Source: Podospora bellae-mahoneyi
Lineage: Eukaryota; Ascomycota; Sordariomycetes; Sordariales; Podosporaceae
Direction of reading: 5' to 3'
Assembly (NCBI RefSeq): GCF_035222275.1
Contig: NC_085885.1
Coordinates: 682,001 to 746,000, forward strand
DNA: 64,000 bases
Both the position numbers and the translations under genes were made by a program. A model generated the notes under the pieces. It was given only the letters and a program-made list of their open reading frames with translations. It was not told the DNA's origin and did not search any database. How positions within the stretch are numbered: position 1 is the first letter of the stretch; each line of letters starts with the position of its first letter. Positions 1-11,909 of this stretch are shown here, piece after piece.

Positions 1-1271
1 CATTCTCGATGCGACGTACTCCAATGCAGCAGCTGTTGTACTGAGCCTCCAGACTGCTGCAGAGTTGGAGGGGCTAATCAAATCAAAACAACAGCCTCAT
101 CTGCGCCTTGGGATGAAACCAAACGACAAGATGGATATCTGAGATGGAGGCAGATCAAGAGAATAAATGGCACAAAAAAAAATCAAAAATGGGAATTAAT
201 GAGCTTACTCGCCACAAGTCACAGCTCTTGCTCACTCACGAGGGCTCTGTCGAGGAAAGTGAGAGTGAGAGGTGTTCTTGATGGAGATTGATGGCGTCGT
301 GGTTCAAACGGACAGGGGCAAGCACCTTCAGCCCACCCGTCCCACCACAACCCCCCATTGGGATTGGCGTCGAGCGCAACGGGTCTGAAAATAGAATTGC
401 CAAGGCTGGGGAATTGAGCAAGAAACACTGTGAGGGGCACTGTGGTTTTCTCTGTTGAACACACACACACACACACAGTCGTCACATGCAGCTGCCATTG
501 GGGGGGCCGTTTCTCCCGGCAGTTGTGTGAGATGAAGCATGCATATCAACAACACCAGGTAAGGTACGAAGTACGGGTGGTGGTAAGCTGTGGCAGCTCA
601 GGTTTGGGAGCAGAGTGAGACTGGAAGCTTGCGCCTTTGAGAGGGATATTAATTTTGGGTCTGTGGATTGAGAGCGCGCAAATGATGACTCGGTAGTTTG
701 CGTCTGGTCGAGAGGGGTTGAATGAAGCGCCAGTGAGGCTGGAGAGTGAAGATAGATAGGTAAGAGTGCAATGTTTGTCCATGATCATTGAAGACAGAAT
801 TCTGCATGAGAATGTCATCAAACAACCCGTCAGGCGCCTCTCTTTTCCAAATGCCGAATCGGGTATAAAAAGGAAAAAAGAACCCGGGCTCTCAAGCTTT
901 CACATGATTCCCTCTCCCCCGGGCCGGCATGGGAGCGGCAGTGACGTCGCCATCGTCCGGGTTAAGCCGCCGCGCATTACCCCAGCTCGACACTTGTTAG
1001 CGTCCCGCATTTGATCGGACCTCGGCAGCCACTACACTATTCATACCTGACCACGAGGGAACAGGAATGAATGCCTTCACTAGTAAAACTGACTGTTTGT
1101 CTTATAAACCAAACCTGCCCATCCATCTGCCACCCTTCGCGCCGCCTGTGATTGCTTCTCTTTGTTCTCTTTTGCATACCCAAGCTACACCATCGCGCAT
1201 AGCATCGCGACCTCTCTCTCTTTTCCCTTTTGATACCCTCACGCACCCTCACCACCCTCACCACCACCACC
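1..1271. other. Upstream intergenic region of ANT1
   Basis: No convincing gene is visible; the reading frames here are short and low in complexity. The stretch holds a CA dinucleotide run near 460-477, a CRE-like TGACGTC near 941-947, and a CCTCGG hexamer at 1020-1025. CT-rich leader sequence runs into the carrier gene that starts at 1272. It probably contains that gene's promoter and the end of whatever lies to the left. Confidence 0.6.
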
Positions 1272-2371
1272 ATGTCCGCCCAATCCAAGCCCGTCCTCCC
1301 GCAAAACGACAATGTCGCCCACGCCCTCGCCGGCGCCGGAGGTGGCATCCTCTCCATGGCCCTGACGTATGTTCTCCGTCCCACCTCTCCCCATCCCATC
1401 ACTAACCTCTTCCCCCCTCCTCTCCCAAAAAAATAGTTACCCCCTAATAACTCTCTCCACCCGCGCCCAAGTCGAATCCAAGCGCCCCGGCTCTGAAACC
1501 GCCTTCCTCGCCGCCGTCCAAAAAATCGTCGCCCGCGAAGGCGTATCGGGCCTCTACTCGGGCCTCTCCTCCGCCCTCTTCGGCATCTCCGTCACAAACT
1601 TTGTCTACTACTACTGGTACGAATGGACCCGCGCCTTCTTCGAAGCCGCCGCGGAAAAGTCGGGTCGCGCCTCCAAGAAGCTCACCACCGTCGAGTCCAT
1701 GATCGCCGGCGCCATCGCCGGCTCCGCCACCGTTATTCTGACGAACCCCATCTGGGTCGTCAACACGCGCATGACCACCCGCAAGGCTGCCGCCACCGAA
1801 GATGGGGAAAAGAAAGATGACCTCGAGGCGCAAAAGGCGCGGAACAAGAAGCCGAGCACCATCGGGACGTTGTTGGCGTTGTTGAAGAAGGAGGGGCCGC
1901 AGGCGTTGTTTAGCGGGGTGGTGCCCGCTTTGGTGTTGGTTATCAACCCCATTTTGCAGTACACGCTGTTTGAACAGATGAAGAATGCGGTGGAGAAGAA
2001 GAGGAGGATTACTCCCGGGGTTGCGTTTGTGCTGGGCGCGTTGGGCAAGTTGTTTGCTACTACGGTTACGTACCCTTACATCACCGTCAAGAGCCAGATG
2101 CACGTCGAGGGGGGCAAGAAGGAGGGTGTTACTGAGGCGTTGAAGAGGGTGGTGAGGGAGGAGGGGTATGCTGGGCTTTACAAGGGTGAGTTATATGCCA
2201 TGAGGATCATATGGAACACGTTATAACGGCGGCTAACCGTGAAAATTAGGCATCGGTCCCAAGGTGAGCCAGAGCGTCATCACTGCTGCCTGCTTGTTCG
2301 CGCTCAAGGATGTGCTCTACGAGTACTCCGTTCGCCTCAGAGGCTCCATGGCGAGAAAGGCTCTTGCCTAA
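1272..2371 (+). CDS. ANT1: Peroxisomal adenine nucleotide carrier (ANT1/PMP34 type)
   Basis: Three exons, 1272-1366, 1437-2185 and 2250-2371, give 321 residues, the usual size of a mitochondrial-carrier-family protein. The family exchanges ATP for AMP across the peroxisomal membrane so that fatty acids can be activated inside. The three carrier signatures are atypical in the way peroxisomal members are: TYPLITLSTR near residue 32, TNPIWVVNTRM in the second repeat and TYPYITVKSQM in the third. The first is split exactly at intron 1 (donor GTATGT, acceptor AATAG). The start follows an ACCACC context, and no upstream ATG gives the family N-terminus. Intron 2 (GTGAGT to TTAG) joins LYKG to IGPK. 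The next gene lies convergent on the other strand, 269 bases away. The assignment to ANT1 rather than another carrier rests on these signatures recalled from the family. Confidence 0.9.
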
Positions 2372-2640
2372 ATTCGAGACTGGACAGAGAGCCTTTGGCA
2401 TATGAAATCGATAACGAATTGACATACATGGACAGAATACTTGGTTGCAAAACCATTTTGGAACAGATATCACCATCTGCGGATGACACCTGCAAGAGGG
2501 GCTGTTGACAGCGCCTTGTTGAGAGGCGAGGGATTTGTACATATATTTGAAGACTACGTGTAACGCTACCATTAGTGCAAGAAAAGAGACGCCGTTCGAA
2601 ACCTTTTGATCATTTCGTTCCCGCCCAAGTCTGTCTTGCA

Positions 2641-5424
2641 TCAAGCCTCATCAATTTCCTCTATCGTAGGAACAACCCACCACTCATGCCCCCCCTCCAC
2701 CGCCTTGCCAATCTCAACCTTGAGTCCCAACTCCTTGTCCCCCTTTTTATCCTCCCCCCTCTCCTCCAGTCTCCTCTTCAAAACCTCCACCACCACCGCA
2801 GCCCTATCAACCGCCACAGTCTGCCCCTTCACCCCCCCAACCCACCTCTCAAAACACCCCACGCTAAAACTATCCTTCTCGCTCAGCCTCTCCATAACCT
2901 CCAGCCCCCTACTCGCCTGCTCCAAGCTCAGACTCGCATCATCCAGTAACCTCCCCGTCTCCACCTGCCGCCTATCCGTCGCAGCCCTGTACACCTCCCA
3001 ACTGGGCAGCTCCGGCATCCCAATCGCCGCAAAAGGCTTCATCCGCACATCATACCTCATCTCATCAGTACTGTACGGCCTCGGCGGCGCCACCACCAAC
3101 CCCAACCTCCCCAACGCAGCATACAAGTTCGACAACGCATCCGCCATCTCCCAGGTGATAGCCGCATCCAAACTAGTCTGATACAAATACTGCCTCGACT
3201 TATTAAACGCCGCCTCCTGCCCCGCCGACGGGCTAGCAGCCTGCTGCCCAGCCTCCCTGTGCTTGGTAAAAAAGCTGATCCGATCCACCAACCTCGCTCG
3301 GGATCTAGCCAGCTCGGATAGGTACCAGTACATTCCCCCCAGCTCGTCGGGCGCATAAATCTCCAGCTCGAACCCCAGCTGCACAATCCACTCCATCAGT
3401 CGCAACTTGTACAGATACGCCCAGCTCGACAAGGGGAGGGAATACGTCGGTCCTACCCCCCCGCCCTCATCTCCCGTAGGCGGGTACACCAGCGGCGTCT
3501 CCTCGATTTGGTGCTGCAGCAGCTGATCAATCTGCTCAGCGTCCAGCTGGACCGTTTCCCAGTCTTGGATCGAGTGGCAGAGCGTTCGTCTGATTCGGCA
3601 GCGGTTCTGGCAAAAGGCACGGAAGATGTCGAGGTAGGATTGGGCGGCGCGCTGGCGGAAGGTTTCCATTTGGTGGGCGAGGGCGTATCGCCAGTGGTGG
3701 GGGGCTTCGACGAGGTCGTTGGCTGGGTCGAGGAGTTTGCTTGCCGGGAGGACGACCAGACTCAAGTCATCGTCGATGACGTGGCGGATGGAGAGCTTGC
3801 CGAGAATGATCATATCTTTGAACAAAAAGGACTGGAGCAAAGTGCGGATGTAGACGAGGGGTTGGGGTTTTTGGGATTGGAACGTCATGACAAAGTTCTG
3901 CTGGCGTCAATATCCAAGTAGGTTGAAGGGGTCAAAAGGGGTAAACTCACCAATAAACTTTGCGAATCGTGATAATTCAGCACATTCAACACATCAATCC
4001 CGTCCGCAAACAACTTCTTGAAGTGCTTGTACGTCTCCTCCGTGCTCAGCTTTACTATCGGCCTCGGCGGCATCGTACTCGCCAATCTCCTCTGAATCTT
4101 TGTGCTGAACGCCTCCGGTACCGGTGTCCCCAGATGTCTGGACTTGTAAATCATTTCCCACACAGCCTCCATCTGCGTCCATGGCAGGCTCAACGAATCA
4201 GGGTTACTCCTCAGCACAGACAGCTCTATCGCCCTCAAGAAGGCCGTCCGTAGTTCCAGCCTGAACCCCAACGCTTGCGCAAGCTGATCGCCAATCGTAT
4301 GCCGAACGCTATGCACCAACCTCCGCGCAGCCATGAGCTCCTCGTTGATCTCGTCCAATTCAAACGAATCCAAGAGTGAGCGATGGTAAGTATTGGTGAC
4401 GAAATCCTCTTCCTGTCCACAATTGTCAGCCACCCGCCCATTCCCTATCTCCCACATTCTCAACCCCCCCAAAAAAAATAAAACTCACCTCATAATAATG
4501 CTCAAACTTGATCCGATCATTAATATACCAACAACACTTCACTACCCCCAAACAATAAGCCCTCAGCACAACATGCATCGTCTCACCCTCCCCCACTGCT
4601 TTCCCCCTAATAAAATCCGCATCCCCCAAAACCATCGGCTCCGGCTCCAGCATCCGATCAATATACACATTCGTCAACAACGTCTGCGAAAGAGGATACC
4701 CCTGATACCAAGCCATCTCAAGACAAAACATCTGGTCAATAATCCCAATCACCTCCCCCGGACTCAACACCTTCGTCACATCATAATCCTCATCCAGGCT
4801 CTCCCCGGGAGCAAGACAGCCGCTGTCCATCTTTGGGTCCATGATCTATTTATTTTTTTGTTAGCCCTCCCCCCCACACTTGTCTCCCCTGCTCAAGAAC
4901 GCACCTCTAAAGCGCCCACACTCTCAAACAAACTGAAAAACCCATCCTTGACTAATTCGCCCAGTTCCAACGCTGTCACTGTCAGCACTCCTTCTCGTGA
5001 TATTTCATTCATAAAAGGAAAACTCACCCCCAGCAGCAGCTCTAAACTTCGACGTCACGTCAAACGCCACGATCCCTTGCTGATCACCACCCCCCATGAT
5101 AAAGTCCGGTGGTGGTGGTGGTGGCGGTGGTAGTAGCTCCTCCTCGTAAGGCTGATATCCCTGACCCTGCTGCGCTCCAAAATCCCCAAACCCAAACAAC
5201 CCTCCTCCTGCTGCTGCGTGGTGATGGTGAAAAGGTTGTTGCTGGGGGGTGTTGTTTGGTGGGGTTGTTGTCGTGCTGGTGGTGGTGGGGTTGAGGGATA
5301 AGTCGTCTAGTTCTACCCATTGTCCATCAGTAAATCCGCTTTACCAGATTAAAGGAGAAAAACGGACAGACATATACCTACTTCTGGTAAGATTCTCCGG
5401 TTCAGAGTCTGATGTGTTGCTCAT
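2641..5424 (-). CDS. MAK10: NatC N-terminal acetyltransferase auxiliary subunit (Mak10/NAA35)
   Basis: Six exons read on the minus strand: 5382-5424, 5028-5312, 4905-4978, 4489-4845, 3951-4412 and 2641-3897, giving 825 residues. Mak10 anchors the NatC complex to ribosomes, where the complex acetylates nascent N-termini such as Met-Leu and Met-Phe. The family hallmark, GALEIMDPKMDSG, lies near residue 135 and spans the exon 3/4 junction. A His/Gln/Pro-rich, probably disordered segment (residues about 15-110) precedes it. Introns near 4413-4488 and 3898-3950 have clean GTGAGT donors and join in phase 0. The least certain junctions are the first intron (5313-5381) and the 49-base intron 4979-5027, whose acceptor could lie 12 bases earlier. 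Ribosomal context and length agree with fungal Mak10. Confidence 0.9.
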
Positions 5425-6262
5425 TGCGTGGGTTGTTGTCAAGCGTTAAAGTGAAGGTGGGAAATAAATCCTCTGGATGGGATGGATGGAATGCAAAGAA
5501 GGCACAGAGAAGTATGACTGGGGCCTCTCTGCCTGACTGCTTGCTGTAAGTTGATCCAGTGAAAATTGTAGCCTTCCTTTACATGGAGAAAAAAAAAAAA
5601 AGACAAGGCCCTGAAAAATGATAAAAAGGCAACGGATTTTTAGTTAGTTAGGTCTTGCGTCGTTAATGGCGTATAACTTGCAGTTTGCGTCTACCCTGAC
5701 TGTTGGGAGTAATGGTGCAGTATGAGGTGAGTGAGTGAGCTGTGGTGGTGGTGGTGTGCTAAAAGGCGGGTGAGTGGGTGGATATGCTTGGGGCGCTTGA
5801 CCACCCCTCTCTCCCATGGAACTGGGTTTGCTATCTGCTGCGGATGCCCAGACTTCCATACAAGTTTGACATAGGTAATGGAACGATACCCTCTGAATTG
5901 CAGAGTACATATAATCTAAGAAATTCTCTTGTAGTCTGCTGAAGAATGAGCTTTATGGGATTGGTGCTTGTAACATCACACCAAACAACAACAGTGACAT
6001 AAACCTTCCATCCACCACCTTGATAGCTTCATAGGTCCAGGTATTTTTGCATTCCCCCCTTCACCCAACTATGATACAAGGCTCCAACCGGTCGGGCAGC
6101 GCAGTGCTTCCCATCTCTCGCTCCCAAAAGAACCGCACACAGCACCTCCCCAAACCCCGTCTATACCATTGCCGTAGTGTGTCGAGTGTTGCGCTCCATC
6201 CCATTCGGCGATTCCAACCCCCCTACACCGACTCCTTTCAAGCCATTATCAATGTCGGGAAT
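5425..6262. other. Intergenic region between MAK10 and ATP15
   Basis: This should hold the MAK10 promoter and 5' leader (minus strand) and the ATP15 3' untranslated region. I see an A-run at 5590-5601 and a CACCACC-rich segment on the minus strand near 5735-5760, but no gene. Confidence 0.5.
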
Positions 6263-6733
6263 TTACTGGCCACCCTGAGCAGCACTCTCAACAGCAGCCG
6301 CAGCGTTAGCCTGCTCAAGGTTCTTAAGCTCGCCCTGCTTTCCGTTCTGTCCTCCCCCCCCAGTACCAATCAGCTATCCAACCCCTCTCGTTTCAACTCC
6401 TCAAGATGTGTGTGTGTACTCACCGACCACTTCGCAAACCTAATCTCAGAAACACCTCTGCGCTCAGCAGCAAGTCTCTTCTCCTCCTTCAAGCTGCGGC
6501 GCACAACCCGGGAGGCAACGGCCAGGTAGCGGTTGTAGCTATTTGTTGCCCCAGTCAGCACAAATGTGTTCCCCATCTCCCTTTCCCAATCCAATTCCAT
6601 CTCCAATCCCTCAATCTCGGTCGTTGTCGTCCACATTCCCCCCTCCAGCTCCCTCCCCCACCGTCCCTCCCCAATTGATCACAAAAAAAAAAACGACTCA
6701 CGTAAGGCCAGCGGCTTTCCACGCAAAGGTCAT
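6263..6733 (-). CDS. ATP15: Mitochondrial F1-ATP synthase epsilon subunit
   Basis: Three small exons, 6702-6733, 6424-6538 and 6263-6346, encode 76 residues, matching the 60-75 residue family size. The subunit sits in the central stalk of the F1 sector and couples rotation to ATP synthesis in the mitochondrial matrix. The N-terminus MTFAWKAAGLTYNRYLAVA and the following VVRRSLKEE strongly resemble the fungal family pattern of W-[RK]-x-A-G-[IL]-[ST]-Y. The first exon is only 32 bases and ends inside the Thr codon at a GTGAGT donor. The second intron starts at GTGAGTACAC, next to a GT/AC repeat at 6407-6418. An alanine-rich C-terminal tail follows. QCR2, another respiratory-chain subunit, lies upstream in the same orientation. 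Confidence 0.9.
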
Positions 6734-7431
6734 TTTGGCGATTTGTTACGTTGAGACGTCGAGAAAGTAAAGTAATCAGTCGGTCGGCGTGGATGCGGAA
6801 TGGGTTGTCGAGAAGGTACAGGCGAGCGGATTAATGGACCTGAAAAGCTCCAACAAGCAATCAACCAAGCTGGTTCGTCGGGTGCAAACCGAGAAGCTCC
6901 GCCGCCCGCCCCTCCCCTACCCGAGCTCCGGGTCACGTGATGGCCTTTTACATCATCTCATCACTACAACCACACAGCACAATGTATGAGTTGTCTGTCG
7001 TAAAAGGGAGGCATCGTATATACCATGTTCACAAGTCATATACAAAAGAAACATATTCACGGAAGCTTCAGTTTTAAACCAAATTTCAACCACCCCTCTC
7101 AAGTGCCCCTCCTTTCTTTTCTTTCTCTCCCATCTCTCAGGCGGGTATGTTAACAGTACAGGGCTTCTCTTTCTCAATCACACATCTCTCTAACCTCACC
7201 ACCCTCACTCCAATGTATACTCTTCCCCAGCCTCCCCAGCTTGATTCGTAGGTCAGAGAACAAGGTAGGAAAGCGGGTTTTAAGTCTAGTGGTCACTATA
7301 TGCACAAAAGGGTACCAATGCCGCAAGTCTACCAAACGGCAAACACCGAAGGACTGTTATACAGATTCTCTTTTCCAGTTCCGTTTTCGTGATCCCCGGA
7401 TGTCAAATTTCTGCAACACCGCCGTTCCCGT
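6734..7431. other. Intergenic region between ATP15 and QCR2
   Basis: This probably contains the ATP15 promoter and the QCR2 3' region, both on the minus strand. A CACGTG-like CACGTGATG element occurs at about 6933-6941 (minus-strand TCACGTG), a sequence recognised by bHLH and Cbf1-type regulators. No coding signal was found. Confidence 0.5.
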
Positions 7432-9007
7432 TTATACCTGAAGGCCGAGGTCCTCAGCGAAGGGGAGCACGTGGAGGTCACCAACCGACGCCACCGAAGC
7501 CTTGCCCTCGAGGAGAGCTTTGGCAGCCTGTGAAAAGAGTTAGCAATACATCCAAAACCAGATTTATGAGAGGAAAACCTACAGCCTTGAGCTTGTCACC
7601 GGTAACAGACTCGAAAGCCTTGAGAGTCTCGGCAACCTTGAGGGGAGAGCCGCCGTGGATCAGGTTGGCACCGGCGTGGACGATGCCAACACCGCCAACC
7701 TCGCTGCCGGAAAGGAGAGTGAACTTGGCCTTGGCAATAGCCTTGACCAAAACCTCCTGGGAGACACCGCTCTCAGCAACGCCCTTGAGCGCCTTGACGG
7801 CAGCCTCGGCAGTCTTCTTGACGGCCGCGGACTGGCCGTTGATCTGGATGGCGAGGAGACCAGCATCAGAGTAGGCGTAGTTGGTGGCCTTGGCCTGGGC
7901 ACCGGGGGCGGCAGCCTGGGACAGGAGGGAGAAGCCGGGAGACCACTTGATGGTGGACTCGCCGCCGAGGAGACCGGCAAGGACGGCAGTCTCGGGGCTG
8001 CTGGCACCGAGGGAGGCACCGGGGAAAGCGATAACAACCGAGTTCTGGCCGACGGCGGAGATGCGCTGCTCACCACCGTGGTACTTGGAGGCGACGTTGT
8101 TGAGGGAGCCGGAGCCCTGGGCCGGGACGGTCTTGAAGAAGGGCTCGATCCACTTCTGGAGGCCGTGCTCGCTGGCACCGTCGGAGACAACGGCGATGTT
8201 GGACTTGGAGTAGACAGCGGCGGCGAAGTCGGCAACGGCCTGCTCGTTCAGGTAGGAGTCGATGGGTGTGCTTGGGGTGGGATAGAGAGGGGCACCGAGG
8301 CCAGAGTGGAAAGCGACGGCGTGGGCGGCATCGAGGGCAAGGGCGGAGGCGTCCACCTTGGCCTGCTTCTGGTGAATGATATCCTTAACCTCCTCGTGGA
8401 ACTCGTGAGCTGTTCAACCGTGTCAACAAAGTTGTTCCCTAGTCCAACCAAAAAGTCTATATTATAACGCACTGGTGTACCGCGTCTGCGAGACGACCTC
8501 GGCAAGGAGCTCGGTGAAGTAGGGGAGGTCCTCGCGGAGGAAGCTGGCTTGCAGCACAAGGGCCTCGCGGGTGTGGTAAGCAGTCAATTGACCGCCGAGG
8601 AGCTCGGCCTCACGGGTGATGCGGAGAGCAGAGCGCTTGTTGGTGTTCTGGAGGCCCAATACAAATTAGCTCATCGATGTCCCTGCCTTGCTGAATCGCG
8701 CCCCATGGCCACCACCACACCACTTGTCTCGTCCAAAAAAACCAAAAAAAAGGGGCCAACCTGCCTTGTAGGCAAACTCCTCCAGTCCAACCGTCAGTCC
8801 GGGGAGGGGCTCGTATCGGGTGCCGGCCTTTGCGACGACGGCGAGGCGGGTGGTCGGGCCATTGTCGTCTCGGGAAGCAACCTTGACGCCGGCGATGGTA
8901 GTGGGCTCGTACGAGGCCTTGGGTGAGGCAGCAGCAGCGAAACCGCGGGCTCCCTGGCGCCCGAGGGCCAGCTTGCTGCCTCTCGACAGAGCCGATCTGC
9001 AGATCAT
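7432..9007 (-). CDS. QCR2: Cytochrome bc1 complex core protein 2
   Basis: Four exons, 8765-9007, 8473-8647, 7583-8409 and 7432-7527, encode 446 residues. The protein is a core subunit of respiratory complex III on the matrix side of the inner membrane, descended from the M16 peptidase family but catalytically dead. The start gives a classical presequence, MICRSALSRGSKLALGR, rich in Arg and Ser and without acidic residues. Typical core-protein segments follow: LTVGLEEFAYK joined to NTNKRSALRITREAELLGG, then HEFHEEV. No HxxEH zinc motif is seen. Intron 1 (8648-8764) uses a GC donor (AAG|GCAGGT) and a normal CAG acceptor; only this boundary keeps the frame and the family sequence. The gene faces RPC82 across a shared upstream region. 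Confidence 0.93.
8648..8764 (-). other. GC-AG intron of QCR2
   Basis: On the minus strand the intron begins GCAGGT after AAG and ends CTCCAG, with a GAGCTAAT branch-like sequence about 20 bases before the acceptor. The nearby GTTGGC would shift the frame. The other two introns in the gene start with GT. Confidence 0.8.
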
Positions 9008-9791
9008 GGTTGGGAGGGAGGGGTTGTCGTCAATTGACACTGATAGAGGTTCGCCGCAGCTTCGTGAAGGGAGCTGTGATACCAACAGCTAGTTCCGAAA
9101 ATTCCCTGGGCGTCTCCCGGTATGACGGAAAAATTGGCTGTGCCGAGACCGTGGCACCCGGTCGCTGTGTACTTTTGGGGCATAAACCCACAGTGCAGCC
9201 TTCCCTGAGGGGTCCGTTTGGGCCTGCGATGTTGACGTCGTGGGGTTTGGATGATATGAAATTAAACGTTGCCCCGAGGGTGGAAAACGCTTGAAAAAGG
9301 TATTACTGGGAATTTTCGATATTCAGTCTCTATTCTACTGCTCTGTTCATCTGTCCACCCCCTCTGGCCGTCACAAGCCAACATTTGCATGCATTACACC
9401 ATTTCTCGAACCCAGTCTCTTTAGCAGCCTCTGCACCTGAGCTCAGCGTTGTAAGCAAGGAAGCGCAGGCTGTGATTGGCCCGTTTCAGAAACTGGAGCT
9501 GCCCCGCGAAGGCCGCGCCAAATTTGCCGTTCGGTCGTGACTCTGCGTGCGGTTGGCAGCTGCTCAAAAATTGTCATTGAACTTTCTCCATCAAGCCCGA
9601 GTCCCCCACCACCCAAGCCATTTTCCCTTCCACGCTGCACCTTGTTCGAGGTCGAGGGCCTTCAATGACTTTCCGGTAGTATCTGTGGCCAGCTCTAGAG
9701 ATAGTGAGAGGATCTCTAGAAGCCATTACAAACTAATCACCAACATTTCATCCTAATATATACGATACATCGCGCGCACCATCCCGCCATC
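9008..9791. other. Divergent promoter region QCR2/RPC82
   Basis: About 780 bases separate the two start codons. It should contain both promoters. No reading frame with family resemblance was found. A TATATA stretch lies at about 9757-9762, roughly 30 bases before the RPC82 start. Confidence 0.55.
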
Positions 9792-11909
9792 ATGTTGGTG
9801 GTGAGTACAGCCCCCCGATGTCATTCAAACCTCAAAGGGTCGACCTCCATGAACTAACAATGTCATTGTCAGACCGCGCCTCTCGCAGAGTTTTGCACTC
9901 TGACCATCGACGAGATCTATGGCGAGCTGCCCTCGAGGATCTACGCATCGCTTCTCATGCGAGGCAGAAGCACGATCCAACAGCTCGCTGGTGACACCGG
10001 CATGAACGCGCGCCAGCTCCGTCACGGTCTCGCCCTGCTTTTGCAGCATAATTTGCTGCACTACCATCTCGATGTCGGGTCGCCCCACTATTTCTACGAG
10101 GCCAATGTTGAACATGCCTACAACCTCGCGCGTACGGGGAAAATCCTTCAGATGGTCGAGGAGACCCATGGAGCGGCTGCCAAGGATGTGATGCAAACCA
10201 TCATTCTGACAGGCTTAACACGAGTCGGCGATCTTGTGGATGCGTACCAGAATCGAATCGACAGGATGAACAGAATCAAGGAGAAGCTCAAGGCAGAGGA
10301 GGATCCATTCGGCAATGGCGTAGAGTCGCATGAAGTGAACGGCGAACCCAAGCCCAAGCCAACCCCCCAATCCAGCAAATCGGACCCCTTGATCAGCAGC
10401 ATCGCCGACCTGAACAAGATCATCTACAAGCTGGTTGAGGCCGAGCTACTTATTGGGGTTCACAAGACAAGCTTCGAGAGTCCCGAAGACCTGTTGGCGA
10501 CCATCGAGTCCGACATCCAAAAGACATACCCTGGCGGCGAAGTCAAAGGAAACAAGGCCAAAGCCGAGTACAAGGACAAGGTGGCTGAGGCGTTGCGCAA
10601 AAACCGAAGCGAATCGAGATCCCTGAAGCGGAAACTGGAGCAGAATGGTTTGTCTGCAAAGCGACGCAAGTTGTTCGACGGTGCCGCTTCGGCCAATGGT
10701 ACGCCTGATGGAGAGATGGACCTTGGTATCGATGTGAGTGACTGTCGTGGTTAGGTTGGTGACCAAGGAGTGTTGCTGACTTTGTTTTAGCCACAACAAG
10801 TGATGTGTATCAACTACGAAAAGTGCCTTGTGGAGCTACGGAATCGTCGCCTCATGCACTATGCTGAGGAGGCCTTTGGACAGACGACTTCTTGGGTGTA
10901 TGCCTCGCTTTTGAACCTTCTTAGCAAGGACATCTCTCGCTGCCGCGACGACCCAATCACCGATCATTATGAGAGGGATGAAGAGAAACCTGCGCCTGTT
11001 GTGGTCACGACATCACAGCTTCTGGACGTTCTGAAAACCAGCCTTGATCTTTCTGTGGGGCTCGGCCAAGTGGATGCCGACAAGATCTCGGTCACAGCCG
11101 CCGAGAAGATTGCAGAACTGCCGCCGAGGAAGAAGTTCTTCATTGACGTCCAAGCCGAAGCTGACGCCAATGCTAGCTCCGATGATGATGATGAAGGGGA
11201 GGATGTCAAGCCTGCGACAAATGGTGTTAACGGCGTGAATGGGACCCATGTGACGAACTGCGTCAATGGGACGGCCAAACGGGTGGACCGCCGAACTCAG
11301 CTCCGGCAACACTTGTTGCTTCTATCAGAAAGCACGCAGGGCTTTTTGCGGCATTGTGGAGCGGAAGAATGGACGGTCGACTTTGTACCGTTGATGGCAG
11401 CCTTGCGACAGGCCGAAATCGATGCGACCATTGAGAATACGGTAGGCCGCGAGGGTGTTCGACTAGTGCGCATGCTGCGGGCCAAGGGCAAGCTGGACGA
11501 GAAGGCGATTATGAGCGTAGCTCTCATGCGAAAAGCCGACATGTCGAAAAAGCTGGCAGAGATGCACAAGTACGGTTTCGTTCAGACGCAAGAAGTGCCC
11601 AGGGAGGCCAAGGCAGACGTGAAGAAGTCATTCTTCCTCTGGTATTTCGACGGCACCATGGCGCTTGAGCGAATTCTCGACGTTTCGTACAAGACGATGA
11701 TCCACTCCCTCCAAGTGCTCGATACGCTTCGGGAGAAGGACCAGCACGTCTTGTCCCTGATCAAGCGAAGCGACGTCAAGGGTCAAGAGGACGACAAATT
11801 GCGCAAGATCCATAAGGAGAAGCTCACTCAGTTTTTGAAGCTCGAGCGGATGTTACTTGGTCAGATTCAGCGTGTGGACGACCTGGTCGCCGTGCTGCGG
11901 GACTACTAA
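9792..11909 (+). CDS. RPC82: RNA polymerase III subunit RPC82 (RPC3)
   Basis: Exons 9792-9800, 9873-10733 and 10791-11909 encode 662 residues. RPC82 is a winged-helix subunit of the Pol III-specific RPC82/34/31 subcomplex, which contacts the initiation factor TFIIIB and opens promoters of tRNA and 5S genes. The N-terminal TAPLAEFCTLTIDEIYGELP and the segment STIQQLAGDTGMNARQLRHG match the first winged helix. The C-terminus ends in a coiled region that closes with LLGQIQRVDDLVAVLRDY, typical of the family. The first exon is just nine bases (Met-Leu-Val) and ends at GTGAGT. An acidic stretch followed by repeated Asn-Gly units (residues about 400-445) looks like a disordered insertion. A basic SLKRKLEQ...AKRRK segment may act in nuclear import. 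Confidence 0.92.

Noticed and set aside
7655-8467. 270-codon plus-strand frame opposite QCR2
   Set aside because: It is the antisense shadow of the QCR2 exon, Gly/Leu/Asp-rich through codon bias, with no family resemblance.
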